Position numbers and translations under genes: made by a program. From positions 2,108,001-2,172,000 of the forward strand of contig NZ_CP029145.1 of assembly GCF_003149515.1 (NCBI RefSeq): 64,000 nucleotides of DNA. The letters run 5' to 3'. Under the pieces are notes generated by a model. The model saw nothing but the letters and a program-made list of their open reading frames with translations, was not told the origin of the DNA and ran no database searches. This stretch comes from Hymenobacter nivis. GTDB taxonomy: Bacteria > Bacteroidota > Bacteroidia > Cytophagales > Hymenobacteraceae. Numbering within the stretch: position 1 is the stretch's first letter; each line of letters starts with the position of its first letter. Below are positions 48,010 through 56,773 of this stretch, in pieces.

Positions 48010-49017
48010 CTACGTTATTTGCAGCACGATTTTGCCAAACTGGTGGCCGGCTTCCATGCGGCGCAGGGCGGCTTCGGCTTCAGCCAAGGGAAATATTTCG
48101 TCCACCACGGGCACGATTTGCTTCTCCTCTACCAAGGCCAGCAGGTCTTCGAAATCCTGCGCCGAGCCCATCGACGAGCCCAGGATGCTGAGCTGTTTCC
48201 AGAACACCTTGCCCGGGGGAATTTGCGGAATGTTGCCCAGCGTGCCGCCGTAAAACACGATGCGTCCACCGGGCGCGGCGGCGTCGAGCAGGGCCTCAAA
48301 GGCCGCCCCGGCGGCGCTGTCGATGATAACGTCGAAGGAGCCCCCGGCCTGTTTCACCAAGTCCTTCACCCAGTTAGCGGCGTTATAGTTGATGCCGCCG
48401 CGCAAGCCCAGGGCCGGTAGGCGGGCCAGCTTCTCGTCGCTGCCCGAGGTACCCCACACTTCGCAGCCGCGCGCCACACAAAGCTGCGCCGCCACGATGG
48501 CCACGCCCCCGCCGATACCGGTCACGAGCACCCGCTCGCCGAGCTGGGCCTGCGCCCGGCTGAAGGCCGCCCGGTAGGCGGTGAGGCCCGCCAGCGGCAG
48601 CGCCGCGCCCTGGGCCGCGCTGAGGTGCGCGGGCAGTGGCCGCACGTACTCGGCCGCCGCCACGGTGTACTCGGCAAACGTGCCGGGGTCGGGCATGCCG
48701 CGCACCACAAAATCTTTGGCCTGGGCGCGCTGCGCGGGGCCCCAGCGCAGGCCCGGGTAAATTATCACGCGGCTGCCTACGTCTGGGGCCCCCGCAGGCA
48801 CGCCGGGGCCCCAGGCGGCTACCTCGCCGGCCCCGTCGGCCCCGAGCGTGCAGGGCAGTTCAATGCCAGCATACTGGCCCTGCTGAATCCAGACATCGCG
48901 GTGGTTGAGGGCGGCGGCGTGGAGCTTGATGAGAATTTCGCCGGGGCCGGGCACGGGCGTGGGCACGTCGCGCAGCACCACGGGCTGGTGCACGGCATCG
49001 AGTTGAATGGCTTTCAT
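48010..49017 (-). CDS. Zinc-binding-dehydrogenase-family quinone oxidoreductase
   Basis: MDR-superfamily enzyme of 335 residues. The GroES-like N-terminal half has LHAAALNHRDVWIQQGQY and TLGADGAGEVAAWG; the Rossmann half has VLVTGIGGGVAIVAAQLC. The NADPH-binding region reads EVWGTSGSDEKLARLPALG. The structural zinc cysteine lobe is absent, as in quinone oxidoreductases. It probably reduces quinones or enones with NADPH; the actual substrate is unknown. The ATG at 49017 is chosen because the long frame upstream has no family sequence. Confidence 0.88.
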   Translation of the reverse strand: MKAIQLDAVHQPVVLRDVPTPVPGPGEILIKLHAAALNHRDVWIQQGQYAGIELPCTLGADGAGEVAAWGPGVPAGAPDVGSRVIIYPGLRWGPAQRAQAKDFVVRGMPDPGTFAEYTVAAAEYVRPLPAHLSAAQGAALPLAGLTAYRAAFSRAQAQLGERVLVTGIGGGVAIVAAQLCVARGCEVWGTSGSDEKLARLPALGLRGGINYNAANWVKDLVKQAGGSFDVIIDSAAGAAFEALLDAAAPGGRIVFYGGTLGNIPQIPPGKVFWKQLSILGSSMGSAQDFEDLLALVEEKQIVPVVDEIFPLAEAEAALRRMEAGHQFGKIVLQIT

Positions 49018-49172
49018 GGGAGGAGAAAGAATGAGAAAGCCGTTCAGAAAATCTGGAAATTCAAGGTTGAGCGACTTCTTGAACGGCTTTGAGAAGTAGA
49101 AACCTACGCGCAAACCGCAGCACCGGCCCGCCGTGGCAAAACTAGCGCGCCGCCACCGCGCCGCGGGGGCCC

Positions 49173-49880
49173 TCAGTGGCCGCCGCCGCTTACCAGCCGG
49201 GCTACGAAGAAGGCCGCGGCGGCGGCCGCCGCGCCCGTGGCGGCCATTTTGAGGGCCCCCAGCACCGGGGCCTGGCCGGTGAGGCGGCTTTTGAAGTACC
49301 CAAACACCAGCAGGCACACCAGCGTGATGACGCCCGACCACAGCAGCCCGGCCTGGGGCGTAGCGGTGAGAAAATAGGCGCTGAGCGGAATCAAGCCGCC
49401 CACGGCGTAGGCCCCGGCAATGGTGACGGCGCTTTTAGGGGCCTGCTTGGGGTCGGGCTCCTCCAGGCCCAGCTCGTACTTCATCATGAACCTCACCCAT
49501 TGCTGCGAATCAGCGGTTAATTCTTTGACGGCCAAGGCCTGGGTGGCGGGGCTCAGGCCCATTTCAGCCAATAGCTCCTGCACTTCGCGGCGCTCCACGT
49601 CGGGCACGGTGCGCACTTCTTCGTGCTCGCGGGCCACCTCGGCGCTGTAGTGGTCTACCTCGGTGCGGCCGGCCAGGTAGCCGCCCAGGCCCATGGCAAT
49701 GGAGCCGGCCACGATTTCAGCCAGCCCGGCCGTGATGATGAGCCCCGACGACTGCACCGCCCCGCTCAGGCCGGCGGCCAGGGCAAAGGGCACCGTCAGG
49801 CCGTCGGATAGGCCAATTACAATGTCCTGCAACATGGCCGAGCTGGTCAGGTGGTGTTCGGCGTGCATAACGGGGGGCAT
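49173..49880 (-). CDS. VIT1/CCC1-family membrane transporter
   Basis: A 235-residue protein with five likely membrane segments. The first two, DIVIGLSDGLTVPFALAAGL and GLAEIVAGSIAMGLGGYLAG, carry the charged and glycine positions typical of the iron/manganese transporter family. A cytosolic helical metal-binding hairpin follows (HYSAEVAREHEEVRTVPDVE), rich in glutamate. It likely moves iron or manganese across the inner membrane; the ion and direction cannot be told. It stands alone, not beside the split Fur-family gene. Confidence 0.87.
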   Translation of the reverse strand: MPPVMHAEHHLTSSAMLQDIVIGLSDGLTVPFALAAGLSGAVQSSGLIITAGLAEIVAGSIAMGLGGYLAGRTEVDHYSAEVAREHEEVRTVPDVERREVQELLAEMGLSPATQALAVKELTADSQQWVRFMMKYELGLEEPDPKQAPKSAVTIAGAYAVGGLIPLSAYFLTATPQAGLLWSGVITLVCLLVFGYFKSRLTGQAPVLGALKMAATGAAAAAAAFFVARLVSGGGH

Positions 49881-50504
49881 AGGGGGTGGGCGTACGGTGA
49901 GAAATACAACTGGGCGGCGGTGTGCTCCTGAGTTGCCGGGGCCCCGGCGGGGCTTTTACGGCGCAAGCGGCGCGGGTGGTTGCCCGGGCCGCTTGCGCTG
50001 CTGTAACAGGCCGGCGGGCCAAATGGCGGATTAGAAAAAGACAAAAATAAATTACCGTACTCCAGCTACTTTTTAACGTGTGTGGCACCTTCTTTGAACC
50101 CTCCATTTTTATCCAGAAAAAATCAAGATTTGTAACTAAATAGTGCTTTATAAAAGTTTTTAAATACAAAGCATATGACTATTTTTAAAGAACGCAACAA
50201 GTAAGATTATTTCTATCTAACTCAACATTTATAATTAACTATTTACTATGTAAATTATAGTAGTTCAAGCAAATATTAAGTTTCCACGCGTCCCGCCCGG
50301 ATTATAATTTCATGTTTTAAACCACTTGTTTTAGAACAATATCAACGTGGGTTAAACGCTTAGCGACTCGCCTTGGACGCTCTTTTACACCTGCGCGAGC
50401 CCGACACAGGGTTTTGTTTTAAAATAGTGCTAATCCTTGACGGGGTAGCCACAGTTGCCTTTCCACGTAAAGCGAAATTTACCCTTTCGCTCTATCCGAG
50501 TTGT
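49881..50504. other. Gene-free stretch, partly AT-rich
   Basis: About 620 bases between the VIT-type gene and the PA14 gene. The part from about 50040 to 50360 is clearly more AT-rich than the surroundings and holds only short, unlikely frames. No promoter box, repeat or RNA gene was recognised with confidence. Confidence 0.5.
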
Positions 50505-51704
50505 ATGAACGCATTTATTCCTACGCCGCGTTTTTTACCGGTTGAACAGCGCAAATTTGGAGCGGGTTGGGGGCGCGGCCGGCGGGCCCCTGGCCGCGCC
50601 GGGCTTCTTTGTTTTGGCCTGTTTTGGCTGGTGGTGGGGGCCCAGGCCCAGCCGGCTACGCCCCCGGTGGGTACGCCGGGCCTGACGGCGGATTATTACC
50701 GCGGCTACTTCTACGACGCGCTGGGCTTTTTCACGGCCAATGCCCCCGCCGTCAGCAATCGCCCGGTGGAACAGTTGAACTTTGCGGAGGCTGAAACCGA
50801 CAACTTTGGCGTGGGGCCGGTGGCCACGTACCACAGCCCGGGCAACCCCGACGAGTTCAGCGGCCGCTTCCAGGGGCAGCTGTACGTGACGACGGCAGGG
50901 CCCCATACGTTTTACCTGGGCTCGGACGACGCGGCGTACCTCTTTCTCGACGATAACCCACAGCCGGTGGCTTCTAATCAGGGCGATACATTTCCGTTCC
51001 GCGAAACGCCAGGCAGTTATACCCTGGCCGCCGGCCTGCACACCCTGCGGGTACTGTACGGCGAGCACGGTGGCAGCCAGGGCCTGGTGTTACAGTACGA
51101 CGGGCCGGGCATGCCGAAGCAGCTGGTGCCCAACGGCGTGCTCTACAGCCAGCCCCAGGGGCCCATCCGGCCAGTGCTCACGCAGTTTGAGGCGGTGGCC
51201 CACAACCAGCAGGTGGACTTGAGCTGGGCTACCACGGCCGAGGAGAACAGCGTGGCCTTCGTGGTACAAAAATCGACGGATGGCGTGGTGTTCACGGAGC
51301 TGCTGCGCCAGCCCGGCGCGGCACCGGGGCCCAATAGCTACGCAGCGGTGGACCCAAATCCGGCCAATGGCCGGAATTACTACCGCCTCCAGCAGCTCCG
51401 CAGCGACCGGCCGCCAGTGTATTCCCCCATTAAGGCGGTAGAAATTGTGCCCGTGCCGTACGTGGTGAGCGTGTACCCGGTGCCCAACAACGGCAATTTC
51501 TTCATTCAAGTACAGCCGGCGGCCATCCAATCGGGCACGCTGGAATTGCAGGACATCACCGGCCGCCGCATGTACCGGCAGCGCCTTGAGCTGCGCAACG
51601 GCGCGGCGCAGCAGGTGCGGCCCAACCTGGCCACGGGCATGTACATCCTGTACTTCACCACCGAGGCGGGCACGCTGGTGCAAAAAATGCTTTTGGGCGG
51701 CTAG
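50505..51704 (+). CDS. Secreted PA14-domain protein with type IX secretion sorting tail
   Basis: A 399-residue protein. A signal segment (GLLCFGLFWLVVGAQA) ends near residue 48. Next is a PA14 domain, from LTADYYRGYFYDALGFF to GSQGLVLQYDGPGM, with the typical YVTTAGPHTFYLGSDDAAYLFLDD core. A fibronectin-like region (FEAVAHNQQVDLSWATTAEE) follows. The C-terminal VSVYPVPNNGNFFIQV, ELQDITGRRMYRQ and GMYILYFTTEAGTLVQKMLL form a type A sorting domain, so it should be exported by the type IX system. PA14 domains often bind glycans. The ATG at 50505 gives the best signal peptide. Confidence 0.87.
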   Translation: MNAFIPTPRFLPVEQRKFGAGWGRGRRAPGRAGLLCFGLFWLVVGAQAQPATPPVGTPGLTADYYRGYFYDALGFFTANAPAVSNRPVEQLNFAEAETDNFGVGPVATYHSPGNPDEFSGRFQGQLYVTTAGPHTFYLGSDDAAYLFLDDNPQPVASNQGDTFPFRETPGSYTLAAGLHTLRVLYGEHGGSQGLVLQYDGPGMPKQLVPNGVLYSQPQGPIRPVLTQFEAVAHNQQVDLSWATTAEENSVAFVVQKSTDGVVFTELLRQPGAAPGPNSYAAVDPNPANGRNYYRLQQLRSDRPPVYSPIKAVEIVPVPYVVSVYPVPNNGNFFIQVQPAAIQSGTLELQDITGRRMYRQRLELRNGAAQQVRPNLATGMYILYFTTEAGTLVQKMLLGG

Positions 51705-51728
51705 AAAGCTGTTTTGACTAACTCCTTT

Positions 51729-51767
51729 TGGTAGTCCATTTAATGTAATGCTTTCATTTTGCAATTA
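51729..51767. mobile_element. Remnant of the IS5-family left end
   Basis: GGTAGTCCATTTAATGTAAT and the following TGCTTTCATTTTGC match the left end and palindrome arm of the intact element at 25365. The copy is cut in the AT loop where the IS630 copy begins; the rest is missing. Confidence 0.75.
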
Positions 51768-51769
51768 TA

Positions 51770-52857
51770 TTCATCGCGAAGTTGAAAGAGAAAAAAGGGG
51801 ATAAACTTGCATCGTGGATTTGACCTTGACTGATTCAGCGCGGGTCTTGTTGCGGCAAGCGCAAAGCACCTGCCGGGGCCAGGCGGGGTACGTGCCGGTG
51901 ACGGTGTTGCTCATGCTCGACCACGGGCGCCCGGCGGCGGCCATCGCGCAGGACCTGGGCCTGGACGTGAGCAGCGTCTACCGCTACGCCCAGACGTACC
52001 GTTTGCAGGGTCTGAGGGGTTATCTGGCCGCCGAGCAACCGGGCACCGGGGCTTGCTGAGCAGCATCCAACGCGCGGGCCTGTGCCGCGAGCTGGGCCAG
52101 ACGCGCTATACCGATTACCGGGCCACTGCCGCCTGGCTGGCCGTCACCTACGAGGTGCACTACTCGGTTTCGGGCCTGACGGACCTGCTCCCCCGGGTGG
52201 GCTACTCCTACAAATTGACCGCGGCCGTGCCCTGCCTGGCCGATGCGGCCAAGCAAACAGCCTTTCTGACCGACACGCTGGCCCCGCTACTGGCCCAGGC
52301 CGAGGCCGGGGAGGCGGTAGTCTATTTTGCCGATGCGGCTCATCCCACCCACAATACCCGCGCCACCCACGTGTGGACCGAAACGGGCAAAGAGCGGCCC
52401 CTGCTCACGGTCAGCGGCCGCGAGCGGGTCAACCTGAACGCCGCTCTCAACGCCCACTGCCCCACCCAGGTCCACCGCGATGAGACCGACTGCGTCAACG
52501 CTCAAAGTACTCAGCGGCGCTACGAAAAATTGCTGGCCGCCCACCCCGAAGGCCCGATTCGCGTCATCTGTAACAACGCCCGCTACTACAAAAATAAGGC
52601 GCTGAACGCCTGGCTGGACAAAAAACGCCTCGTGCAGGTCTTCCTGCCCACCTATTCACCCAATTTGAACCTGATGGAGCGCCTGTGGAAGTTTCTACGC
52701 CAGAAGATTATCAACACCGCGTTCTACCGGACCAAGGGCCAGTTCAAAACGGCTGTCCTCGATTTCTTTGACCGGCTCCCCGAGTTTGGTAAGGAACTCG
52801 CGTCCCGCATGAGCCTCAAATTTCATGTCCTCGATTCGCAAAGCAATTCGTGACGGG
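51770..52857 (+). mobile_element. IS630-family insertion sequence, second type
   Basis: The element has weak inverted ends and TA on both sides (51768-51769 and 52858-52859). The proposed 1088-base span fits the family. It differs from the copy at 16997. On its left is the cut IS5 end and on its right the cut IS4 copy, so it sits at a recombined junction. The end positions are less certain than for other elements. Confidence 0.6.
51814..52853 (+). pseudogene. IS630 transposase split by a frameshift
   Basis: The first frame (GTG at 51814 to 52059) holds the helix-turn-helix part: AAAIAQDLGLDVSSVYRYAQ. Near 52045-52053 the coding sequence moves to the -1 frame and runs to 52853 with SVSGLTDLLPRVGYSYK, VVYFADAAHPTHNTRA, VICNNARYYKNK and YSPNLNLMERLWKFLR, giving the DDE residues. 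There is no strong slippery run, only GGGG, so a simple indel is likely, although some IS630 elements do use programmed frameshifting. Confidence 0.8.
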
Positions 52858-52859
52858 TA

Positions 52860-53963
52860 TAGCAGTGGCTGGGCGGGTAATTTGCCGCAGAATGTTCAAG
52901 TCATTGCGTGCTAGACTCGTGGCCCGGTAGCCGTGTTTTTTGTGAGCAATGGGCGTGCGCCGGTCGGCGGCCTGGCCTACCCCCAAGCAAAAGGCGTAAG
53001 CGAGCGTGACCAGCGCCAGGAGCTTGCGCAGCTTGTGACGACAGCGCAAGTAGCTGTTTTCCAGTTGAAAGCCGCGCCCTTTCGGATTTTGAAAGCACTG
53101 CTCAATGGTCCAGCGCCGGGCGTAGAGTTGCCCCAGGTCGAGCAAGCCGGCGGTGCCAAAGAGAAAAAGGAAGTCGCCCCCGACCAGGGCTTTGACCCAG
53201 ACCTGTCCCCAGATGCCGTCGACCTACCGCTGGACAAAGTGGCGCACCTGCCCGACGGCCAGGCCCAGGTCGGCAATGGCCTGGCGCTGGTCGTGGGCAT
53301 CGGGCAGCAGGTGATACCGGGGCAGGCGCATAACAAAGTTTAGTCCGTTGTTTTGAGCTACTTAAACCAGAAATGGCCTACAAATTCGCGGTTGCCCAGC
53401 ACGACGCCAATGCGCTCGCGGCCCAGTACGGCCAGGCAGACTTCGAGCACGGCGATGCGCTGGGCGGCACTGGAATTACCGCTGCGGTTGTCGGGCAACT
53501 CCCAGTAGAGCGATACCTGAAACGCACCCTGGCCCATGGTCACCAACAAAATATTCACTTGGCACTGGCCGAAATTCCATTCGGTGCGGTCCAGGCACAG
53601 GCGAAGCTTGCCCTGGATGGGTAAGAGGCTGACCAACAAATAGGCCAGCATTTAGATAGTCTAAGTCAACTTCCCGGAAGAAGTCCTGAATCCGGGTTTC
53701 ATTCGAGGCCGGCTTGACCGCATCGTTCAAGTGCTGGGCAACCTCACAAAACTGCACGTTACGGCGCTTTATCAAGCTGACAACAAAGTGCGCGATGAAT
53801 TTTTGCCGCGCCAGATTCCGCACCAGGGGTACGTGCTGTAAAACGGTCGTATATTTTGGCAATGAGGCCTTGCTTCACGGGGCAGAACGGTCTTTTTGGT
53901 GTAAGAACCCCAAAGGTCGGTCTGCCTCGTTTTTATGCTCCTGATTTTAGTAGGGTAGAGTAG
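52860..53963 (-). pseudogene. Degenerate IS4-family element and transposase
   Basis: The minus strand resembles the intact IS4 transposase at 34561. Pieces in different frames are VPLVRNLARQKFIAHFVVSL, CLDRTEWNFGQCQVNILL, VVLGNREFVGHFWF and LYARRWTIEQCFQNPKGRG. Frameshifts near 53345 and 53650 and an in-frame stop near 53225 break it. The right end GTAGGGTAGAGTAG (to 53963) is intact; the left end is replaced by the IS630 junction at 52858. It cannot make an active protein. Confidence 0.85.
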
Positions 53964-54015
53964 ACCGCCGCTAGTCGGTTATCGCCCAAAGCGAAGGGTG
54001 GCGCAACTGGCTAGG

Positions 54016-55032
54016 TGTATAGTCCCAGGGGATGGGAAAGGGGACTTTTGTCGTAGCTTTCAGGCAAATCTATGGGAAAAGTACCACACGGCTGCGCCAC
54101 CACAACGCCGGCAACCCGGCGCCTTATCCAGCAAAGTACAGAAGGCGTACAAACGCTAGCCAAGCGCCTGGGCCTGACCCAGGGCACCGTGCGCAAGTGG
54201 CGGCGGCGTACCAGTACGGAAGAGGCTGTGCGCGGCCCCAAACCGGCCTCCACCGTGCTCACTCCCGTGGAAGAGGCGGCTATCGTGCTCTTCCGCCAGC
54301 ACACGCTGCTGCCACTCGATGACTGCCTCTGTGCCTTGCAGGAGACGCTTCCGCACCTGAGCCGCTCGGCCCTGCACCGCTGCTTCCAACGCCACGGCAT
54401 CAGCCGCTTACCCCCAGCCGACGAGCCGGCAGCCGGGGCGGGCAAGGCGCTGTTTAAGGCCTACGAGCTGGGCTACCTGCACGTGGATTTTGCCGAAGTC
54501 CAGACCGAAGAAGGCAAGCAGTATTTGTTTGTGGCCATTGATCGCACCAGCAAGCTGGCCTTCGCTGAGTTACAGCCACAGGCCACGCAGGCCATCGCCA
54601 CGGACTTTTTGCGCCGGGTCTTGCCGCAGATTCCCTACAAGGTGCATAAGCTATTGACAGACAACGGTATTCAATTCTGAAACTTGCCGCATCATACGAA
54701 AGTTGGTCGCCATCCGTTCGGCCAGCTCTGCGACGAGTGGGGCATCGAGCAGCGCTTTACCAAGCCCGCTCACCCCTGGACCAATGGGCAGGTGGAGCGG
54801 ATGAACCGGACGGTGAAGGAAGCCACGATTAAGCAGTTTCACTACGAGACGAGCGCGCAGTTGGCCAGTCACTTACAAGCCTTTTTGCTGGCTTACAACT
54901 ACGCCAAGCGGCTCAAGCGCTTGAAGGGCCTGACCCCGCACGAATTTATCTGTGCGGAATGGCGAAAAAATCCTACTATCTTTCATCGCGACCCAACCAA
55001 AAAACCCCTTCCCCATACACCGGGACCATACA
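54016..55032 (+). mobile_element. IS481-family insertion sequence with 6-base duplication
   Basis: Ends TGTATAGTCCCAGGG (54016) and the complementary CCGGGACCATACA (to 55032) bound 1017 bases. GCTAGG flanks both sides (54010-54015 and 55033-55038), a perfect 6-base target duplication. The same end sequence starts a second, truncated copy at 56471. Confidence 0.88.
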
Positions 55033-55037
55033 GCTAG
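54072..55037 (+). pseudogene. IS481 transposase with a single in-frame TGA
   Basis: One frame runs from the ATG at 54072 to 55037, interrupted only by TGA at 54678-54680. Upstream are the helix-turn-helix part (LAKRLGLTQGTVRKWRRRTS) and the first aspartates (YLHVDFAEVQTEEGKQYLF, LLTDNGIQF). Downstream are WGIEQRFTKPAHPWTNGQVE, which has the catalytic glutamate, and LKRLKGLTPHEFICAEW. TGC or TGT to TGA at this codon would explain it. Without read-through the catalytic triad is not assembled, so the copy is probably inactive. Confidence 0.88.
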
Positions 55038-55246
55038 GGGATGGCTCTCATCGTTGGGTACGGCTACTCAAGGTAGCCAGCCAGCGGCTGACGCCGACTA
55101 CCCCACACTTTTTGATGCTCTCCGACTACTACCGCCCCGATGGCCTGCTGTCCCGCGAAGCCGTGGCCCATACCGACGGCACCCCCGCCGAAAACCGCTT
55201 CTACCGCTACGCCTTCTACTAGCCACCCACCCGACCCCGAAACGCG

Positions 55247-55276
55247 AAGGGCCTGGCTTAGAGAAGCCGGGCCCTT
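55247..55276. terminator. Bidirectional terminator before the TlpA-like gene
   Basis: AAGGGCCTGGCTT and AAGCCGGGCCCTT form a 13-base stem with one mismatch and a 4-base loop, between the gene fragment and the convergent TlpA-like gene. Confidence 0.75.
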
Positions 55277-55298
55277 AGCAGTCAGTATTTTATCCGGT

Positions 55299-56435
55299 CT
55301 ACTTCAGCACTTCGGTAAGCTTGGCTTCCAGGGCGGGGCCGCGCAGGTTTTTGGCGATGATGACGCCGTTGGGGTCGAGCAAAAACGACTGCGGAATGGC
55401 CGTAACGCCGTAGGCCGCGGCGGCTACACTCTGCCAGTAGGCCAAGTCCGACACGTGGTTGGGCCAGAGCAGGCCGTCGGCGGCAATGGCTTTGGTCCAG
55501 CGGCCCTTCTCCTGGTCCAGCGACACAGAGTAGATAGTGAAGCCTTTACCCTTGTCCTTGAACGTGTTGTAAGCCTTCACCACGTTGGGGTTTTCCTGGC
55601 GGCAGGGCCCACACCAGCTCGCCCAGAAATCGACGAGCACGTACTTGCCGCGCAGGCTGCTGAGGGCCAGCTTGGGGCCCGCGGGCGTGGGCAGGTTGAT
55701 GTCGGGGGCCTTGGCGCCAGTAGCGGTGATGCGCATGGGCTCCAGCCGAGCCGTCAGCTCCTTGGTGAAGGGCGAGTTGGGGTTGGCCTTACGCTGCACG
55801 GCGGCAATGGAATCGGCAAACTGGAAGTTGTCCTCGGGGTTCAGGAAGGCCCCGGCGGCAAAGCCCGTGGCCACAGCCGTTGGGTAGCGGCGCAGCACGC
55901 CTTTCACGCGGGCGGTCGTGCGCTCCTGCACCGTGGCGGCCTCGGCCTCAATAGCTTGGGCGGCGGCGGCGTTGTTGGCCGAAGCGGCCGCCGTGTAGCG
56001 GGCTTTGAGGCCTTCCATCTGCGTTTTAGTGCCTTCCATCACCTGCGTTAATTCGCGCAGCACCTCGGCGTCGGGGTTGCCCTGCACGGTGTAGGTGGCA
56101 GGCAGGCGCTGGGCGTCGCCGGTCAGGGCCACGCGGGTTTTGTCGTCGAGCACCAGCAGCACCTGGTTGGCGTCGTTAATTTTCAGTTGGTACAGGCCCG
56201 CCGTGGGGGCCATGCCCTTGAAGGTGAACTTGCCCGCGGCGTCGGTTTTGGTCGAGGCGCGCTCCACAAACTGGTTAGATTGCAGCTCGGCCAGGTGCAG
56301 CTCGGTGCCGGCCGGGGCGTTCTTCAGCTGGCCGGTAATTTCGTAGCCCGCCGCCGCCGAGGCGGGCTGACAGGCGTTGGCCCCGCCCAGTACGGCGGCG
56401 GCCAGCAACGTGGTTTTGATCATCAGGTAACGCAT
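55299..56435 (-). CDS. TlpA-family disulfide reductase with N-terminal DUF4369 domain
   Basis: A 378-residue exported thioredoxin-like protein. The signal peptide ends in GGANAC, which may be a loose lipobox. A DUF4369 domain follows (YEITGQLKNAPAGTELHLAE). The C-terminal TlpA/AhpC-TSA domain has VLVDFWASWCGPCRQENPNV with the CGPC redox pair near residue 275, and the cis-proline in GVTAIPQSFLLD. It likely reduces periplasmic or surface disulfides. ATG codons at 56435 and 56420 are both possible. It is the only intact host gene inside the IS pile. Confidence 0.9.
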   Translation of the reverse strand: MRYLMIKTTLLAAAVLGGANACQPASAAAGYEITGQLKNAPAGTELHLAELQSNQFVERASTKTDAAGKFTFKGMAPTAGLYQLKINDANQVLLVLDDKTRVALTGDAQRLPATYTVQGNPDAEVLRELTQVMEGTKTQMEGLKARYTAAASANNAAAAQAIEAEAATVQERTTARVKGVLRRYPTAVATGFAAGAFLNPEDNFQFADSIAAVQRKANPNSPFTKELTARLEPMRITATGAKAPDINLPTPAGPKLALSSLRGKYVLVDFWASWCGPCRQENPNVVKAYNTFKDKGKGFTIYSVSLDQEKGRWTKAIAADGLLWPNHVSDLAYWQSVAAAAYGVTAIPQSFLLDPNGVIIAKNLRGPALEAKLTEVLK

Positions 56436-56470
56436 GAAGGTTAGTTAGCAGTTTTCAGTTAATAATTAAC

Positions 56471-56773
56471 TGTATGGTCCCGGGAAGTCGTGGTGTAGAT
56501 TTGGATTCTGAGTTTCGTGCAAATTTATGGAACAAGTGCTTCATGGCAGCGCCCGTACGACCCCGGCCGTTCTTCAAGCCATCCAGACCAGTTCGGAAAG
56601 CCTCGCCATCCTGGCCGCCCGCTACGGCGTAGACCCCAAAACAGTCGCCAAGTGGCGCGGCCGCGCTACCACCCAGGATGCACCGATGGGACCTAAATAC
56701 CCGGTTTCCAACGTCTTGACACCGTTGAAAGAGGCCGTCGCCTTCCGTCGGCACAAGCTGCTACCGCTCGATA
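56471..56773 (+). mobile_element. Truncated IS481 copy (left end and N-terminal part)
   Basis: The left end TGTATGGTCCCGGGA (56471) matches the IS481 end at 54016. A start at 56527 encodes SLAILAARYGVDPKTVAKWR, the helix-turn-helix region, and continues LTPLKEAVAFRRHKLLPLD before the IS3 end at 56774 cuts it. It is a remnant. Confidence 0.8.

Larger units (their letters stand above)
53964..55222 (+). pseudogene. C-terminal fragment of an unknown host gene, split by IS481
   Basis: Bases 53975-54015 and 55039-55222 read on in one frame once the IS481 copy and one GCTAGG are removed: SEGWRNWLGDGSHRWVRLLK, then LTPTTPHFLMLSDYYRPDGL and a C-terminus ENRFYRYAFY. The 5' part is lost at the IS4 end (53963), so only about 80 codons remain. 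I do not recognise the family. The tail lies before a hairpin at 55247-55276. Confidence 0.5.
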
